Positions 35,096 to 44,309 of a stretch of 64,000 nucleotides of DNA are shown one piece after another. The translations under genes and the position numbers were made by a program. A model generated the notes under the pieces. That model ran no database searches. It was not told the origin of the DNA and saw only the letters and a program-made list of their open reading frames with translations. Positions within the stretch are counted from its first letter, which is position 1, and each line of letters opens with the position of its first letter. The DNA lies in the NCBI GenBank assembly GCA_029255105.1, contig JAQWWH010000090.1, positions 1-64,000 on the forward strand, written 5' to 3'. The DNA comes from Flavimaricola sp. Its GTDB lineage: Bacteria; Pseudomonadota; Alphaproteobacteria; Rhodobacterales; Rhodobacteraceae.

Positions 35096-36130
35096 CTATT
35101 CGAACAGATCGGACTGGCTGCGCGGCGGTTCCAGCCCAAGATGACGCCAGGCGGGCTGGGTCAGCATCCGGCCCCGCGGCGTCCGCTGGATCAGGCCCTG
35201 CTGCAACAAGAACGGCTCAATCACCTCTTCCAGAGCGTCACGGCTTTCACTTAGCGCCGCACTCAGGGTTTCGATCCCGACCGGGCCGCCGCCATAACTG
35301 TCGGCAATCAGGCGCAGATAGCGTCGGTCGGCCCCGTCCAGACCAAGGTAATCGACACCCAACCGGGTCAGCGCCCGGTCAGCCAGAGCGCGGGTGACAC
35401 GGCCATCGCCCTCGACCAGTGCGAAATCGACGACCCGGCGCAAAAGGCGGCCTGCAATGCGCGGGGTGCCGCGGGCGCGGCGGGCGATCTCTTCGGCCCC
35501 TTCAGGCTCGGCCGGGGCGCCCATCAGGCGGGCACTGCGAGTCACGATCTGATGCAGTTCCGCCACCGTATAGAACTCAAGCCGCGTGGGGATGCCAAAG
35601 CGGTCTCGGAGCGGTGTCGTCAAAAGGCCAAGCCGGGTGGTCGCCCCCACGAGTGTAAAAGGCTGCAATTCGATCCGCACAGTCCGGGCGGCAGGGCCTT
35701 CGCCGATCACAAGGTCCAGCTCAAAATCCTCAAGTGCGGGATAAAGGACCTCTTCGACGACCGGGCTCAGCCGGTGAATCTCGTCAATGAAAAGAACGTC
35801 GCGGGCCTCGAGGTTGGTCAGGATGGCCGCAAGATCCCCGGCCTTGGCCAGAACCGGCCCCGACGTCATGCGAAAGCCGACGCCCAGCTCGCGGGCCATG
35901 ATCTGGGCCAGGGTCGTCTTGCCCAGTCCGGGTGGTCCGTGAAACAGGGTGTGGTCCATCGCCTCGCCCCGCATCCGGGCGCTGTCGATAAAGACCCGTA
36001 GGTTCGCCCGCGCCTCTTCCTGCCCGATGAACTCGGACAAGGCCTGCGGACGCAGCGCCCTATCTTCGCCCGGCGCATCCTCGGGACGGCGGTCGGGACG
36101 CAGGGTTGGGTCGGGTTCAGCCTCTGACAT
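35096..36130 (-). CDS. ruvB: Holliday-junction branch-migration helicase RuvB
   Basis: A 344-aa AAA+ motor that drives branch migration with RuvA. Walker A '[13 protein letters not shown]' is at about 64-76, Walker B '[13 protein letters not shown]' at about 113-125, sensor 1 '[19 protein letters not shown]' (with the arginine finger region) and the winged-helix C-terminus '[17 protein letters not shown]' follow. Three bases separate it from ruvA, forming the operon ruvC-ruvA-ruvB. Confidence 0.98.
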   Translation of the reverse strand: MSEAEPDPTLRPDRRPEDAPGEDRALRPQALSEFIGQEEARANLRVFIDSARMRGEAMDHTLFHGPPGLGKTTLAQIMARELGVGFRMTSGPVLAKAGDLAAILTNLEARDVLFIDEIHRLSPVVEEVLYPALEDFELDLVIGEGPAARTVRIELQPFTLVGATTRLGLLTTPLRDRFGIPTRLEFYTVAELHQIVTRSARLMGAPAEPEGAEEIARRARGTPRIAGRLLRRVVDFALVEGDGRVTRALADRALTRLGVDYLGLDGADRRYLRLIADSYGGGPVGIETLSAALSESRDALEEVIEPFLLQQGLIQRTPRGRMLTQPAWRHLGLEPPRSQSDLFE

Positions 36131-36133
36131 TCC

Positions 36134-36802
36134 CTACCCCTTTGGCGCCAAAAGCTTTAGCGCGGCGCGAATGAGGGCGGGCGTCTCGGCCTCGGGTTCG
36201 GCGCCGGCGGCCTGTGCGACGGCGCCTGCCGCCTCACCCGGGCCATAGCCAAGGTTGGACAGGGCCGACAGCGCCTCTGCCTGCGCATGGGCCGTCCCGG
36301 TTCGAAGGGGTGCTGCCGGGGCGGCCACCGTCTCTATCACTTCGTGGTCGGCCGCCCCAGCCGATGGGGTTGCCGGGGCCTCCCCTCCCATCGCCATGAT
36401 GGTTGGGGCCTTGTCCTTCAATTCGTTGACGACGCGCTGCGCGGTCTTTGGGCCGACGCCCCGGGCCTTGGCGACCGAGGACCAGTCGCCAAGTGCGATC
36501 GCCCGGCCAACACCGTCGGGCCCAAGCGCCCCCAGGATGGCAAGCGATGCCTTTGCACCGATCCCTTGCACGCTGGTCAACAGGCGGTGCCATTCCTTTT
36601 CCACCAGCGTGGGAAATCCGAACAGTTGCAGGATATCTTCGCGCACCAAAAGATCAGTATAAAGCGCAACAGCCTGCCCCACCGGCGGCAGGCCAGCCAA
36701 CACCCGGTCCGAGACATAGACGATGTATCCGACACCCCGGACGTCAATCAGAACGTGATCGTTTCCGCGCCAGTCAAGGCGGCCGCTGATCTTGCCAATC
36801 AT
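36134..36802 (-). CDS. ruvA: Holliday-junction DNA-binding protein RuvA
   Basis: A 222-aa protein. Family start '[26 protein letters not shown]' forms the OB-fold; helix-hairpin-helix motifs '[17 protein letters not shown]' and '[34 protein letters not shown]' follow at about 70-135, and the flexible linker and C-terminal RuvB-binding domain end at 222. The ATG (36802) overlaps the ruvC stop by 4 bp. Longer frames to 36865 would overlap ruvC coding. Confidence 0.97.
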   Translation of the reverse strand: MIGKISGRLDWRGNDHVLIDVRGVGYIVYVSDRVLAGLPPVGQAVALYTDLLVREDILQLFGFPTLVEKEWHRLLTSVQGIGAKASLAILGALGPDGVGRAIALGDWSSVAKARGVGPKTAQRVVNELKDKAPTIMAMGGEAPATPSAGAADHEVIETVAAPAAPLRTGTAHAQAEALSALSNLGYGPGEAAGAVAQAAGAEPEAETPALIRAALKLLAPKG

Positions 36803-37305
36803 GCCCCGGCTTTCAGAAGGGCGGCCTGCAGATGGCCCGCCGATTGCAGATGATGGGCGTGGCAAATCGCGATGGCAAGCGCATCGGCTGCGTCAGGTCC
36901 AGCCAGTTCGACCCCCGGAAGGTGCAAGCGGACCATATGGGCAATCTGCCCCTTGTCCGCGTGGCCAACCCCGACAATCGCCTTCTTGACCGCGTTCGGG
37001 GCATATTCGCCGACCGTGAGACCAGCCTGCGCTGGAACCAGCACCGCGATCCCGCGTGCCTGCCCCAGCTTGAGCGTGCCGGCGCCGTCCCGGTTGACGA
37101 ATGTCTGCTCGACCGCAGCGGCGTCCGGGGCATAGGTCTGCAACACTTCGGTCAGCTGGGTATGCAGGGACAGCAACCGCAACGGCAGATCCGCCCCAAG
37201 TGAGGTGCAAACCCCGTTCGCCACATGCCTGAGTCGCGATCCAGAGACCTCAATGACCCCCCAACCCATGTTCCTCAGCCCGGGATCGATCCCTAAAACC
37301 CGCAT
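36799..37305 (-). CDS. ruvC: Holliday-junction resolvase RuvC
   Basis: A 168-aa endonuclease. Catalytic acidic residues are visible: D7 in 'MRVLGIDPG', E about 66 in '[12 protein letters not shown]', and the C-terminal '[13 protein letters not shown]' pair at about 139-142. The start at 37305 is fixed by the conserved N-terminus. It is the first gene of ruvCAB and shares an ATGA overlap with ruvA. Confidence 0.97.
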   Translation of the reverse strand: MRVLGIDPGLRNMGWGVIEVSGSRLRHVANGVCTSLGADLPLRLLSLHTQLTEVLQTYAPDAAAVEQTFVNRDGAGTLKLGQARGIAVLVPAQAGLTVGEYAPNAVKKAIVGVGHADKGQIAHMVRLHLPGVELAGPDAADALAIAICHAHHLQSAGHLQAALLKAGA

Positions 37306-37639
37306 TTTTGCCCCACCGCTCTCTTTTTGTTGCAAACCGTCTAGCACAAAAGGCGAACACCCGCCAAGCGGCATCGAAGGGGCCTCCGAAACGAGTTGTC
37401 TGAAAGCGCCACAAATTGCCGCGAACGACGTCAAAATGCGACGCTGTGATGCAGGATCACGACAAATCTCACCGGTAATTTACCTATCTTTTACACGCAC
37501 TTAGGGCAGAAAAGTGTCATGCTTGGATTGCATAGGACCTATGCGAAAACGGATCTGGTGCGAGCACAATTTTAAGACTAGCTGCGGCTCATCTTTACAA
37601 CGCACTGCTTTGCAGCAGAACCGCACAGGAAACAGGCAA
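37306..37639. other. Divergent spacer between ruvC and the DUF1127 gene
   Basis: 334 bp with both promoters expected. The clearest structure is an odd palindrome, GCATAGG-A-CCTATGC, at 37530-37544. The downstream 95 bp (to ATG 37640) are AT-rich and would form the 5'-UTR of the DUF1127 gene. No further gene was found. Confidence 0.45.
37530..37544. promoter_or_regulatory. Perfect dyad upstream of DUF1127 gene, candidate operator
   Basis: GCATAGG, a single central A, CCTATGC. It is a perfect 7-bp half-site palindrome 96 bp before the start codon, consistent with a dimeric repressor/activator site or a 5'-UTR hairpin. No cognate regulator is identified. Confidence 0.4.
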
Positions 37640-37843
37640 ATGTCAACTTTCAGCACCAACCGCACCGCCGTCGGCTTTAGCTTTGCCGCCGCAATCACCC
37701 GTTTCGTCAACACCCTGACAATCTGGAATGATGCGCGCATCACGCGCAAGTCGCTGTCCAAACTGTCCTCGCGTGAGCTTGACGACATCGGCCTAAGCCG
37801 TGGCGACATCGACATGATCGCGACCCGCTCGGCTCGCTTCTAA
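37640..37843 (+). CDS. DUF1127 (YjiS-like) small protein
   Basis: A 67-aa basic protein, start ATG 37640 with 'AGGAAACAGGC' upstream. The DUF1127 consensus is at the C-terminus: 'WNDARITRKSLSKLSSRELDDIGLSRGDIDMIA'. In Rhodobacter sphaeroides a DUF1127 protein (CcaF1) binds RNA and affects small-RNA maturation, so an RNA-related stress role is possible. It is a monocistronic gene closed by a strong terminator, which suggests abundant, tightly bounded transcription. Confidence 0.92.
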   Translation: MSTFSTNRTAVGFSFAAAITRFVNTLTIWNDARITRKSLSKLSSRELDDIGLSRGDIDMIATRSARF

Positions 37844-37867
37844 GTCGTCGACACATCGTCGAACGTC

Positions 37868-37903
37868 AAAAAGCCGCCCCGTTTCATGGGGGCGGCTTTT
37901 TTG
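37868..37903 (+). terminator. Intrinsic terminator after DUF1127 gene
   Basis: Stem AGCCGCCCC / GGGGCGGCT (37872-37880 and 37889-37897) flanked by A5 before and T6 after; strong and potentially bidirectional. Confidence 0.93.
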
Positions 37904-37980
37904 TTGTTTTCCGTATGAGGTGCGATGGCCCTGCTCTGCCGCGAACTGCATGGTCCGGCAGATGACAGGTCCGGAGGTTA

Positions 37981-38334
37981 TCAGGCGAGCGGCAGCAACG
38001 GCTTGATGATGTTGCCGACGGTGACTGTCGCGGGATCAGCCTGAAGGATCCAGGCACCAACCTGCTCTACAATCGTGCCCTGGGCCAATGCTTCGACACG
38101 GTCGCCATAGGTTACCGCGCCAAGCCATGCAAACATGACGGCCTTGTACATAAATGCCGCCATCACAAGGATAACGATACCACGAAACGGAAAGCTGGGC
38201 ATGCGACGGCGCGGGTATGCGCTGATCAAACCGTCTTTGCCAACTTTGCGAACAACCCCGTTGTTGTTCATCTTCTGACGACGCCGGTTGACCCGGCTGA
38301 TGCGCTGGGAAAAGCTCTTGAATGAATCGTCCAT
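37981..38334 (-). CDS. Small membrane protein of unknown function
   Basis: A 117-aa protein with ATG 38334 and GGAG seven bases upstream. A strongly basic N-terminal half ('SRVNRRRQKMNNN', 'AYPRRRMPSFPFRG') precedes a hydrophobic segment 'GIVILVMAAFMYKAVMFAWLG' at about 51-71 and a short periplasmic-side tail. It resembles small conserved Rhodobacteraceae membrane proteins, but no named family is recognised. It lies between the DUF1127 terminator and prmA on the prmA strand, with 103 bp to prmA. Confidence 0.7.
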   Translation of the reverse strand: MDDSFKSFSQRISRVNRRRQKMNNNGVVRKVGKDGLISAYPRRRMPSFPFRGIVILVMAAFMYKAVMFAWLGAVTYGDRVEALAQGTIVEQVGAWILQADPATVTVGNIIKPLLPLA

Positions 38335-38437
38335 AACGATCTCCGCGAAACGCCCCCGCCTCACAAAGACTTTTATCCGGTTAAATTGTGGCAATAAAAT
38401 GGCGGACACTTCAGATTAGCCTAGAAACCCCTTAAAT

Positions 38438-39316
38438 TCAGGATGTTCGCCTAAGAGTTAGGGCCGTCCAGTCAACAATCTCTTCTCTCGAGATGCAATT
38501 GAACCCGTTCCGTGCATAGATCTCAATTATGCCATCACTTTGCTCGTTCAATATCCCAGAAAGAATCACCATCCCTCCGGGTTTGCAATGCGCTGCCATT
38601 GCGGGAGCGAGGGAAACCAGTGGGCCTTTGAGGATATTTGCAAAGATCAGGTCATAGGGACCGGCTTCGGTGAGGGCCCGCGCCTCGAAGCCGGCTGACA
38701 TCAGGCAGGTCACCCGTCCGTCCAACCCGTTCGCTGTTACGTTCGCCTTGGCGGTGGCGACGGCCACGTCGTCAATATCGCTGGCCAGAACCGTGCCGCA
38801 ATCGGGCCAGACAGCGGCCGCCGCCATGGCAAGGACCGCCGTCCCGCACCCGATGTCGGCCACCTTGTCGGCAACGAACCCTTCGTCCACCAGCCGGTCC
38901 AATGCGCGCAAGCATCCAAGTGTTGTCCCGTGATGGCCGGTGCCAAAGGCCATCGCCGCCTCGATCAGCAGGGCATGGCGCCCCTCGGGCACCTTGTCGG
39001 CATCGTGGCTGCCATAGACGAAAAACCGACCCGCCTCGACCGGGGCCAGTTCGCGCCGGACGTGGGCCACCCAATCCTGATCGGGGACCTCGGACACGGC
39101 AAAGGGCCGCGCCCCATGGCTGGCGGCCAGCAAGGCCAACGCAATTCCGTCCGGTTCTTCCTCGAAATGTGCGCCCACTTCGTAGAGGCCCGATCCATCC
39201 TCGACCTCGAACACGCCAACGCCGTAGGGGGCCGGATCAAGATCCTCCATCGCCTCGCCAAGGGCCTCGGCCTTGTCCTGCGTCGGCAGGGTCGTGATAG
39301 CGGAATAGATCGGCAT
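38438..39316 (-). CDS. prmA: Ribosomal protein L11 methyltransferase PrmA
   Basis: A 292-aa SAM-dependent methyltransferase that trimethylates L11. I chose ATG 39316 because AAGGAG lies six bases before it; an ATG at 39337 lacks one. Motifs: 'AMAFGTGHHGTTLGCLRAL', motif I 'VADIGCGTAVLAMAAA', 'ASDIDDVAVATAKANVTANG' and 'DLIFANILKGPLVSLAP' (the NPPY-like substitute of the family). It is monocistronic or follows priA's region on the same strand. Confidence 0.93.
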   Translation of the reverse strand: MPIYSAITTLPTQDKAEALGEAMEDLDPAPYGVGVFEVEDGSGLYEVGAHFEEEPDGIALALLAASHGARPFAVSEVPDQDWVAHVRRELAPVEAGRFFVYGSHDADKVPEGRHALLIEAAMAFGTGHHGTTLGCLRALDRLVDEGFVADKVADIGCGTAVLAMAAAAVWPDCGTVLASDIDDVAVATAKANVTANGLDGRVTCLMSAGFEARALTEAGPYDLIFANILKGPLVSLAPAMAAHCKPGGMVILSGILNEQSDGIIEIYARNGFNCISREEIVDWTALTLRRTS

Positions 39317-39381
39317 GGCGGGCTCCTTGGCTGTCATTCGGTTCGCTTAGGCCCGGGCGTGGTCCGGGTCAATGCGGAGCC

Positions 39382-41574
39382 TCAGTAGAAGCTTTGTGGA
39401 TCAATATCGATCGACAGCCGCAGATTGGCGGGCAACCGGAACTGGGCGACCCATTGGGCCAGCGCCTGTTGCAGGGGGGCGGTCTTTTCGGCCTTGACCA
39501 GCAGACGCACCCGGTGCCGTCCCCGAATGCGGGCGATGGGGGCAGGAGCCGGGCCATAGACCTGCGCCCCGATCTGCCGCAAGGGCCGGTCGTTGCGGGC
39601 CATTTCGGTGCCAAGGTCAAACACCTCCTGCACATTGGGCGAGGACAGGATGATACCGGCCATACGCCCATAGGGGGGCACGCCCGCCGCGCGCCTTTCG
39701 CCCGCCTCGGCCGTCCAGAAGCCTTCTTCATCCCCGGCCAGAATCGCCCGGATCACCGGATGCTCTGGCTGAAACGTTTGTAGCAGCGCCTCACCCGGGG
39801 CCTCGGCCCGCCCGGCCCGTCCGGCCACCTGCCGCATCAGCTGAAACGTCCGCTCGGCCGCCCGCAGGTCCGATCCCTGTAGCCCAAGGTCTGCGTCAAT
39901 GACGCCGACAAGGGTCAGATGGGGAAAGTTGTGACCTTTGGCGACCAGCTGCGTCCCGATGATGATATCGGCCCCGCCCTCGGCAATTTCCGCGATATGG
40001 GCCTTGAGCGCGCGGGCAGAGCCATAAAGATCCGACGACAGGACAGCGATCCGGGCCTCGGGAAAGCGCTCCGCCGCTTCTTCTGCCAGCCGCTCGACCC
40101 CCGGTCCGACGGGGGCCAGCCGATCCTCGGCCTCGCAACTGGGGCATTTGGTCGGCATCGGCTTGGTCTCGCCGCACTGGTGGCACATCAGCCGCTTGAG
40201 AAAGCGGTGCTCGACCATCTTGGCATCGCAATGGTCACAGCCGATCTGCGCGCCGCAAGCCCGGCACAGCGTCACCGGGGCATAGCCGCGACGGTTGAGG
40301 AACAAGAGGGCCTGTTCCTTGCGCTCGATCCTCGCCTCGACGGCGCGGGCGAGGGTGGAGGAAATCCATTTTGCCCCCGGCATCTCTTCGGCCCGCATAT
40401 CGATTGCCGCCATCCTTGGCAGGACAGCCGCCCCAAAGCGCGAGGCAAGGTCAAGGCGGGCGTATTTCCCCGCCTCTACATTGGCCCAGCTTTCAAGCGA
40501 CGGCGTCGCAGAGGCGAGCACAACCTGTGCCGCATTCAGCGAGGCCCGCAGGACCGTCATGTCGCGGGCGTTATAAAGAACCCCATCTTCCTGCTTGTAA
40601 GAGGTGTCATGTTCCTCATCCACGACGATCAGCCCAAGGTCGCGGAACGGCAGGAAGAGGGCAGAGCGGGCACCAACGACAAGCTGGGCGGCCCCCTGCC
40701 CTACCATCTTCCAGCAGCGTCGCCGCTCGGTCATGGTCACGCCGGAATGCCATTCGGCAGGGCGCATCCCGAACCGCGCCTCGACCCGGTCGATGAATTC
40801 CCCGGTCAGCGCGATCTCGGGCAGAAGGACAAGGGCCTGACGTCCGATGCGCAGCGCCTCGGCCACGGCCTCTAGGTAAACTTCGGTCTTTCCAGATCCT
40901 GTGACCCCCCGCAGGAGAGTGGTGCCATAGGTGCGCGACCGGACAGCCTCGCGCAGGACGCGGGCGCCGATGGATTGGTCGTCGGTCAGGTCCTTGCCGC
41001 CGTAGTCGGGATCAAGCTGGGGATAGGGTGTATCGCGTGGGGCGGCCTCTTCGCTGACGGCACCCTGCTTGACCAACCCCTTGACGACAGAGGTTCCGAC
41101 CCCGGCCATCTCGGCCAGTTCGGCAAGGGTAAAGGCCAGACCGCCATAGTCGTTCAGGACGGCCAGCACCTTTTCGCGGGCCTCTGTCATCCGGTCAGGG
41201 GTTTTGGAGCCAAGCCGGTAGACCAGCCGCATCGACGGCGCATCGCCCAGCCCTGGCGCGCGGGTCGCAAGGCGCAGCATCGCGGGCATCGGTGTCAGGG
41301 TGTAGTCAGCGGCACGGCCCAGAAAGGTCCGCATCTCGTTCCGCATGGGGGCGGCATCCAGCACCCGGATGACGCTGCGGATCTTGGCATGGTCATAGTC
41401 GCCCTTGCCCGGCCCCCAGACAACACCCAGCACCTTGCGCGGCCCAAGCGGCACCTCGACAAAGGCGCCAAGCCAGCAGCCCCCCTCGGGGGCCTTGTAA
41501 TCCAGCAGCCGGTCAAGCGGCTGGGTTGTCAGCACGCCGACAAGCTGACCTTCGTCAAAGAAGTCGGGTGTCAT
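39382..41574 (-). CDS. priA: Primosomal replication restart helicase PriA
   Basis: A 730-aa SF2 helicase that restarts stalled replication forks. The start 'MTPDFFDEGQLVGVL' at 41574 is 102 bp before the divergent transaldolase gene. Walker A 'LLRGVTGSGKTEVYL' is at about 225, DEEH in 'LGLIVVDEEHDTSYKQEDG' at about 330, and 'VLASATPSLESW' and 'GTQLVAKGHNFPHLTLVGVIDAD' are helicase motifs. The zinc region has eight cysteines in the order CRACG, CDHC, CHQCG, CPSC at about 440-480. Length is typical. Confidence 0.97.
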   Translation of the reverse strand: MTPDFFDEGQLVGVLTTQPLDRLLDYKAPEGGCWLGAFVEVPLGPRKVLGVVWGPGKGDYDHAKIRSVIRVLDAAPMRNEMRTFLGRAADYTLTPMPAMLRLATRAPGLGDAPSMRLVYRLGSKTPDRMTEAREKVLAVLNDYGGLAFTLAELAEMAGVGTSVVKGLVKQGAVSEEAAPRDTPYPQLDPDYGGKDLTDDQSIGARVLREAVRSRTYGTTLLRGVTGSGKTEVYLEAVAEALRIGRQALVLLPEIALTGEFIDRVEARFGMRPAEWHSGVTMTERRRCWKMVGQGAAQLVVGARSALFLPFRDLGLIVVDEEHDTSYKQEDGVLYNARDMTVLRASLNAAQVVLASATPSLESWANVEAGKYARLDLASRFGAAVLPRMAAIDMRAEEMPGAKWISSTLARAVEARIERKEQALLFLNRRGYAPVTLCRACGAQIGCDHCDAKMVEHRFLKRLMCHQCGETKPMPTKCPSCEAEDRLAPVGPGVERLAEEAAERFPEARIAVLSSDLYGSARALKAHIAEIAEGGADIIIGTQLVAKGHNFPHLTLVGVIDADLGLQGSDLRAAERTFQLMRQVAGRAGRAEAPGEALLQTFQPEHPVIRAILAGDEEGFWTAEAGERRAAGVPPYGRMAGIILSSPNVQEVFDLGTEMARNDRPLRQIGAQVYGPAPAPIARIRGRHRVRLLVKAEKTAPLQQALAQWVAQFRLPANLRLSIDIDPQSFY

Positions 41575-41676
41575 GGCCGTGTATGCGTCATCGGGGTTTC
41601 CGCCTCTCGGCTTCTGAGGTAAACGCGGGGGCGAGAGCTGCCAACCCCAACGCAACGACATTGCCGGAGACGACCG

Positions 41677-42330
41677 ATGAAATTTTTCGTGGATACCGCC
41701 GAGATCGACCAGATCAAGGAACTGAACGATCTGGGCATGGTGGACGGCGTCACAACCAACCCCTCGCTCATCATGAAGTCGGGGCGGGACATCAAGGAAG
41801 TCACCGCCGAGATCTGTTCGATCGTGTCCGGCCCGGTTTCGGCCGAGACCGTCGCACTGGACGCGGACGGCATGATCGCCGAAGGCCTCGAGTTGGCCAA
41901 GATCGCCGACAACATCGCGATCAAGGTGCCGCTGACATGGGCGGGCCTCAAGGCCTGCAAGGTGCTGACCGATGAAGGTCGGATGGTCAACGTGACCCTC
42001 TGCTTTTCGGCCAATCAGGCCCTTTTGGCAGCCAAGGCCGGGGCGACATTCATCTCTCCGTTCATCGGGCGGCTGGATGACCTGAACCTTGACGGCCTTG
42101 ACCTAATTGCCGACATCCGGACGATCTATGACAACTACGGGTTTGAGACAAGCATCCTTGCCGCCTCGATCCGGTCCGCCAACCACATGAGCGAATGCGC
42201 CAAGATCGGCGCCGACGTGGCAACAGCACCCGCCAGCGTCATCAAGGCGATGGCCAACCATGTGCTGACGGACAAAGGCCTTGATGCCTTCCTCAAGGAC
42301 TGGGCAAAGACCGGTCAGAACATCCTCTGA
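41677..42330 (+). CDS. tal: Transaldolase / fructose-6-phosphate aldolase (TalC-like)
   Basis: A 217-aa enzyme of the short transaldolase group. The Schiff-base lysine is K83 in '[15 protein letters not shown]'; '[31 protein letters not shown]' is the family start; '[13 protein letters not shown]' and '[12 protein letters not shown]' complete the barrel. Short members act either as transaldolases or as fructose-6-phosphate aldolases, and this cannot be told from sequence. GGAGA precedes ATG 41677. A GC-rich hairpin (42346-42376) follows. Confidence 0.93.
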   Translation: MKFFVDTAEIDQIKELNDLGMVDGVTTNPSLIMKSGRDIKEVTAEICSIVSGPVSAETVALDADGMIAEGLELAKIADNIAIKVPLTWAGLKACKVLTDEGRMVNVTLCFSANQALLAAKAGATFISPFIGRLDDLNLDGLDLIADIRTIYDNYGFETSILAASIRSANHMSECAKIGADVATAPASVIKAMANHVLTDKGLDAFLKDWAKTGQNIL

Positions 42331-42345
42331 CGACCAACGATCACA

Positions 42346-42376
42346 GGCGCTGGCGGGCATGTCGCCTGCCAGCGCC
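42346..42376 (+). terminator. Strong hairpin after the transaldolase gene
   Basis: GGCGCTGGCGGGC / GCCTGCCAGCGCC with one mispair and a five-base loop. There is no T-run, so it may be a 3'-stabilising structure or a Rho-assisted end rather than an intrinsic terminator. The remaining spacer to 42606 contains nothing recognised. Confidence 0.5.
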
Positions 42377-42606
42377 CCTGACGCTGTCACGCGCCTGATA
42401 ACCTGTCGCCTCAATCAAATGGCCTTTGTCAAAGGCGCCAGCCGCCAGGAGCCCACGCAGGTGATGCCCAGCGGCCGGTTTGACAACGACCGGACCAACT
42501 GTGTCAATAATGCCGTACCCCTAAGAGGGACGTGAACAGAAAACAGAAGAATTCGGATTCTCAACCTGCTAGGGTCTCCGCAACAATCTAAAAAAACGAG
42601 TGAGAC

Positions 42607-43314
42607 ATGAGCAGTAATCCCATTATGGACGCGGATATCCGCGACCGCCTCATTGCCGATCCTGAAATGCTCCTTGAGGACACCGACATCATGCGGGCTC
42701 TTGTGGCGGCCAATGAGAAGTCGATGGGCCACAACATCATCGACCTGCGCGGCATCGCGATGGAACGGCTCGAAGCCAGGCTGGACCGGCTCGAAGACAC
42801 CCATCGGTCTGTTATTGCCGCCGCCTACGAGAACCTCGCCGGAACCAATCAGATCCATCGCGCCATCCTGCGTTTGATGGATGCGACCAAGTTCGAGGTG
42901 TTCCTGAGTGACCTGGGAAGCGATGTCGCCGACATCCTGCGGGTGGACGCGATCCGCCTTGTCCTGGAAACCAAGGTCACAGAAGAAGACCCTGCCATCA
43001 AGCGGATGGGCGATGTGCTTTCGGTCGCTGAGCCCGGTTTTATCGACAGCTACGTCACCCAGAACCGCAATCTTCCCGCCCGCCAGGTCACCCTCCGGCA
43101 GGCACAGCCCGAGGATGGCCGCCTGTATGGCGACAAGGCCGAATACATTCGGTCCGAGGCCTGCCTGAAGCTTGACTTTGGCGAGGGACGGATGCCCGGC
43201 CTTCTGGTCCTTGGGTCCGAGGACCCGCATCAGTTCACCCCGCAACAAGGACCGGATCTTCTGGCCTTCTTTGCCGGTGTCTTCGAACGGGCCATGCGAC
43301 GCTGGCTGTCCTGA
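42607..43314 (+). CDS. DUF484 family protein
   Basis: A 235-aa cytoplasmic GAF-like protein. The N-terminus 'MSSNPIMDADIRDRLIADPEMLLEDTDIMRALVAA' matches the DUF484 pattern of a helical start before the GAF-like domain, with 'GHNIIDLRGIAMERLEARL' and 'IRSEACLKLDFGEGRMPGLLVLGSEDPHQFTPQQG' as further signatures. DUF484 genes almost always precede xerC, here by 5 bp. Its biochemical role is unknown. Confidence 0.92.
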   Translation: MSSNPIMDADIRDRLIADPEMLLEDTDIMRALVAANEKSMGHNIIDLRGIAMERLEARLDRLEDTHRSVIAAAYENLAGTNQIHRAILRLMDATKFEVFLSDLGSDVADILRVDAIRLVLETKVTEEDPAIKRMGDVLSVAEPGFIDSYVTQNRNLPARQVTLRQAQPEDGRLYGDKAEYIRSEACLKLDFGEGRMPGLLVLGSEDPHQFTPQQGPDLLAFFAGVFERAMRRWLS

Positions 43315-43319
43315 GACAG

Positions 43320-44258
43320 ATGGCCGGATCTGAGCCTCAGATCGGCCTGAGTCCCGCCCTGTCGAACGCGCTGGCCCGATGGCTGGAACACGAACGGGCG
43401 CTGAGCGGGGCCGCCGAAAACACCATCCGGGCCTATCAGTCAGACCTTCTTGGGTTCCTTGCCTTCATGGCCGTTCACCACGGCGGGCAAGAGGGGCTGG
43501 GACCCCTGTCGCGGATCAGCCTGTCAGACATGCGCGCCTGGATGGCGCAGGAACGCGGGCGGGGTGTCGGGGCGCGGTCCCTTGCCCGCTCTCTTTCCGC
43601 CGTCAAGACATTCTACCGCTGGGTGTCCGAGCGTGAAGGGTTCGAGCCGACGGCGGTCCTGTCCACCCGAGCGCCCAAGTTTCACAAGAAGCTGCCCCGT
43701 CCGCTGGCCGAAGATGCCGCAAGGGCGATGATCGACAGCCTTGATACCCAAGTGTCCGAGGCGTGGATTGCGGCGCGGGACATGGCTGTCGTGACGCTGC
43801 TTTATGGTTGCGGGCTGCGGATTTCCGAAGCCCTGGGGCTGACTGGGTCCGATGTGCCCCTGCCCCAAACCCTTCGGATTGTCGGAAAGGGCGGCAAGGA
43901 AAGGATCGTGCCGGTGATCGAACCGGCCCGGATGGCCGTTGCCACGTACCTGCGGCAGTCTCCCCATCCGCTGGAACCGAATGGCCCCCTCTTCCGGGGG
44001 GCACGGGGCGGTGCCTTGTCCCCCCGCCTGATCCAGAAAGCGATGGAGCGGGCCCGCGCGGGCCTTGGCCTGCCTGCAACGGCAACTCCGCACGCCATGC
44101 GGCATTCCTTTGCCACCCACCTTTTGTCGGCTGGCGGCGACCTGAGATCGATACAAGAGCTCTTGGGACACGCCTCCCTCTCGACCACCCAGACCTATAC
44201 GGCTGTCGATACGGCACGCCTGATGGAGGTCTATGACAGAACCCACCCGAAGGCCTGA
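43320..44258 (+). CDS. xerC: Tyrosine recombinase XerC
   Basis: A 312-aa site-specific recombinase that resolves chromosome dimers at dif with XerD. The N-terminal SAM-like domain covers about 15-105. Catalytic residues of the C-terminal domain: R in 'GCGLRISEALGL' (about 167), K in 'KGGKERIVPV', H-x-x-R in 'TPHAMRHSFATHLL' (about 257-260), H in 'LLGHASLSTT' (about 283) and Tyr about 293 in 'QTYTAVDT'. It lies immediately after DUF484, the standard order, so it is the housekeeping recombinase and not an integrase of a mobile element. Confidence 0.97.
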   Translation: MAGSEPQIGLSPALSNALARWLEHERALSGAAENTIRAYQSDLLGFLAFMAVHHGGQEGLGPLSRISLSDMRAWMAQERGRGVGARSLARSLSAVKTFYRWVSEREGFEPTAVLSTRAPKFHKKLPRPLAEDAARAMIDSLDTQVSEAWIAARDMAVVTLLYGCGLRISEALGLTGSDVPLPQTLRIVGKGGKERIVPVIEPARMAVATYLRQSPHPLEPNGPLFRGARGGALSPRLIQKAMERARAGLGLPATATPHAMRHSFATHLLSAGGDLRSIQELLGHASLSTTQTYTAVDTARLMEVYDRTHPKA

Positions 44259-44309
44259 CGATGGACCCTTCGTGTTGCCCCTCGGGCGGGAATGGTCCAT
44301 GAGAGCTTC

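Noticed and set aside
43320-44258. XerC as a sign of an integrated element
   Set aside because: It sits directly after DUF484, the usual chromosomal order, and no att repeats, tRNA or phage genes flank it.
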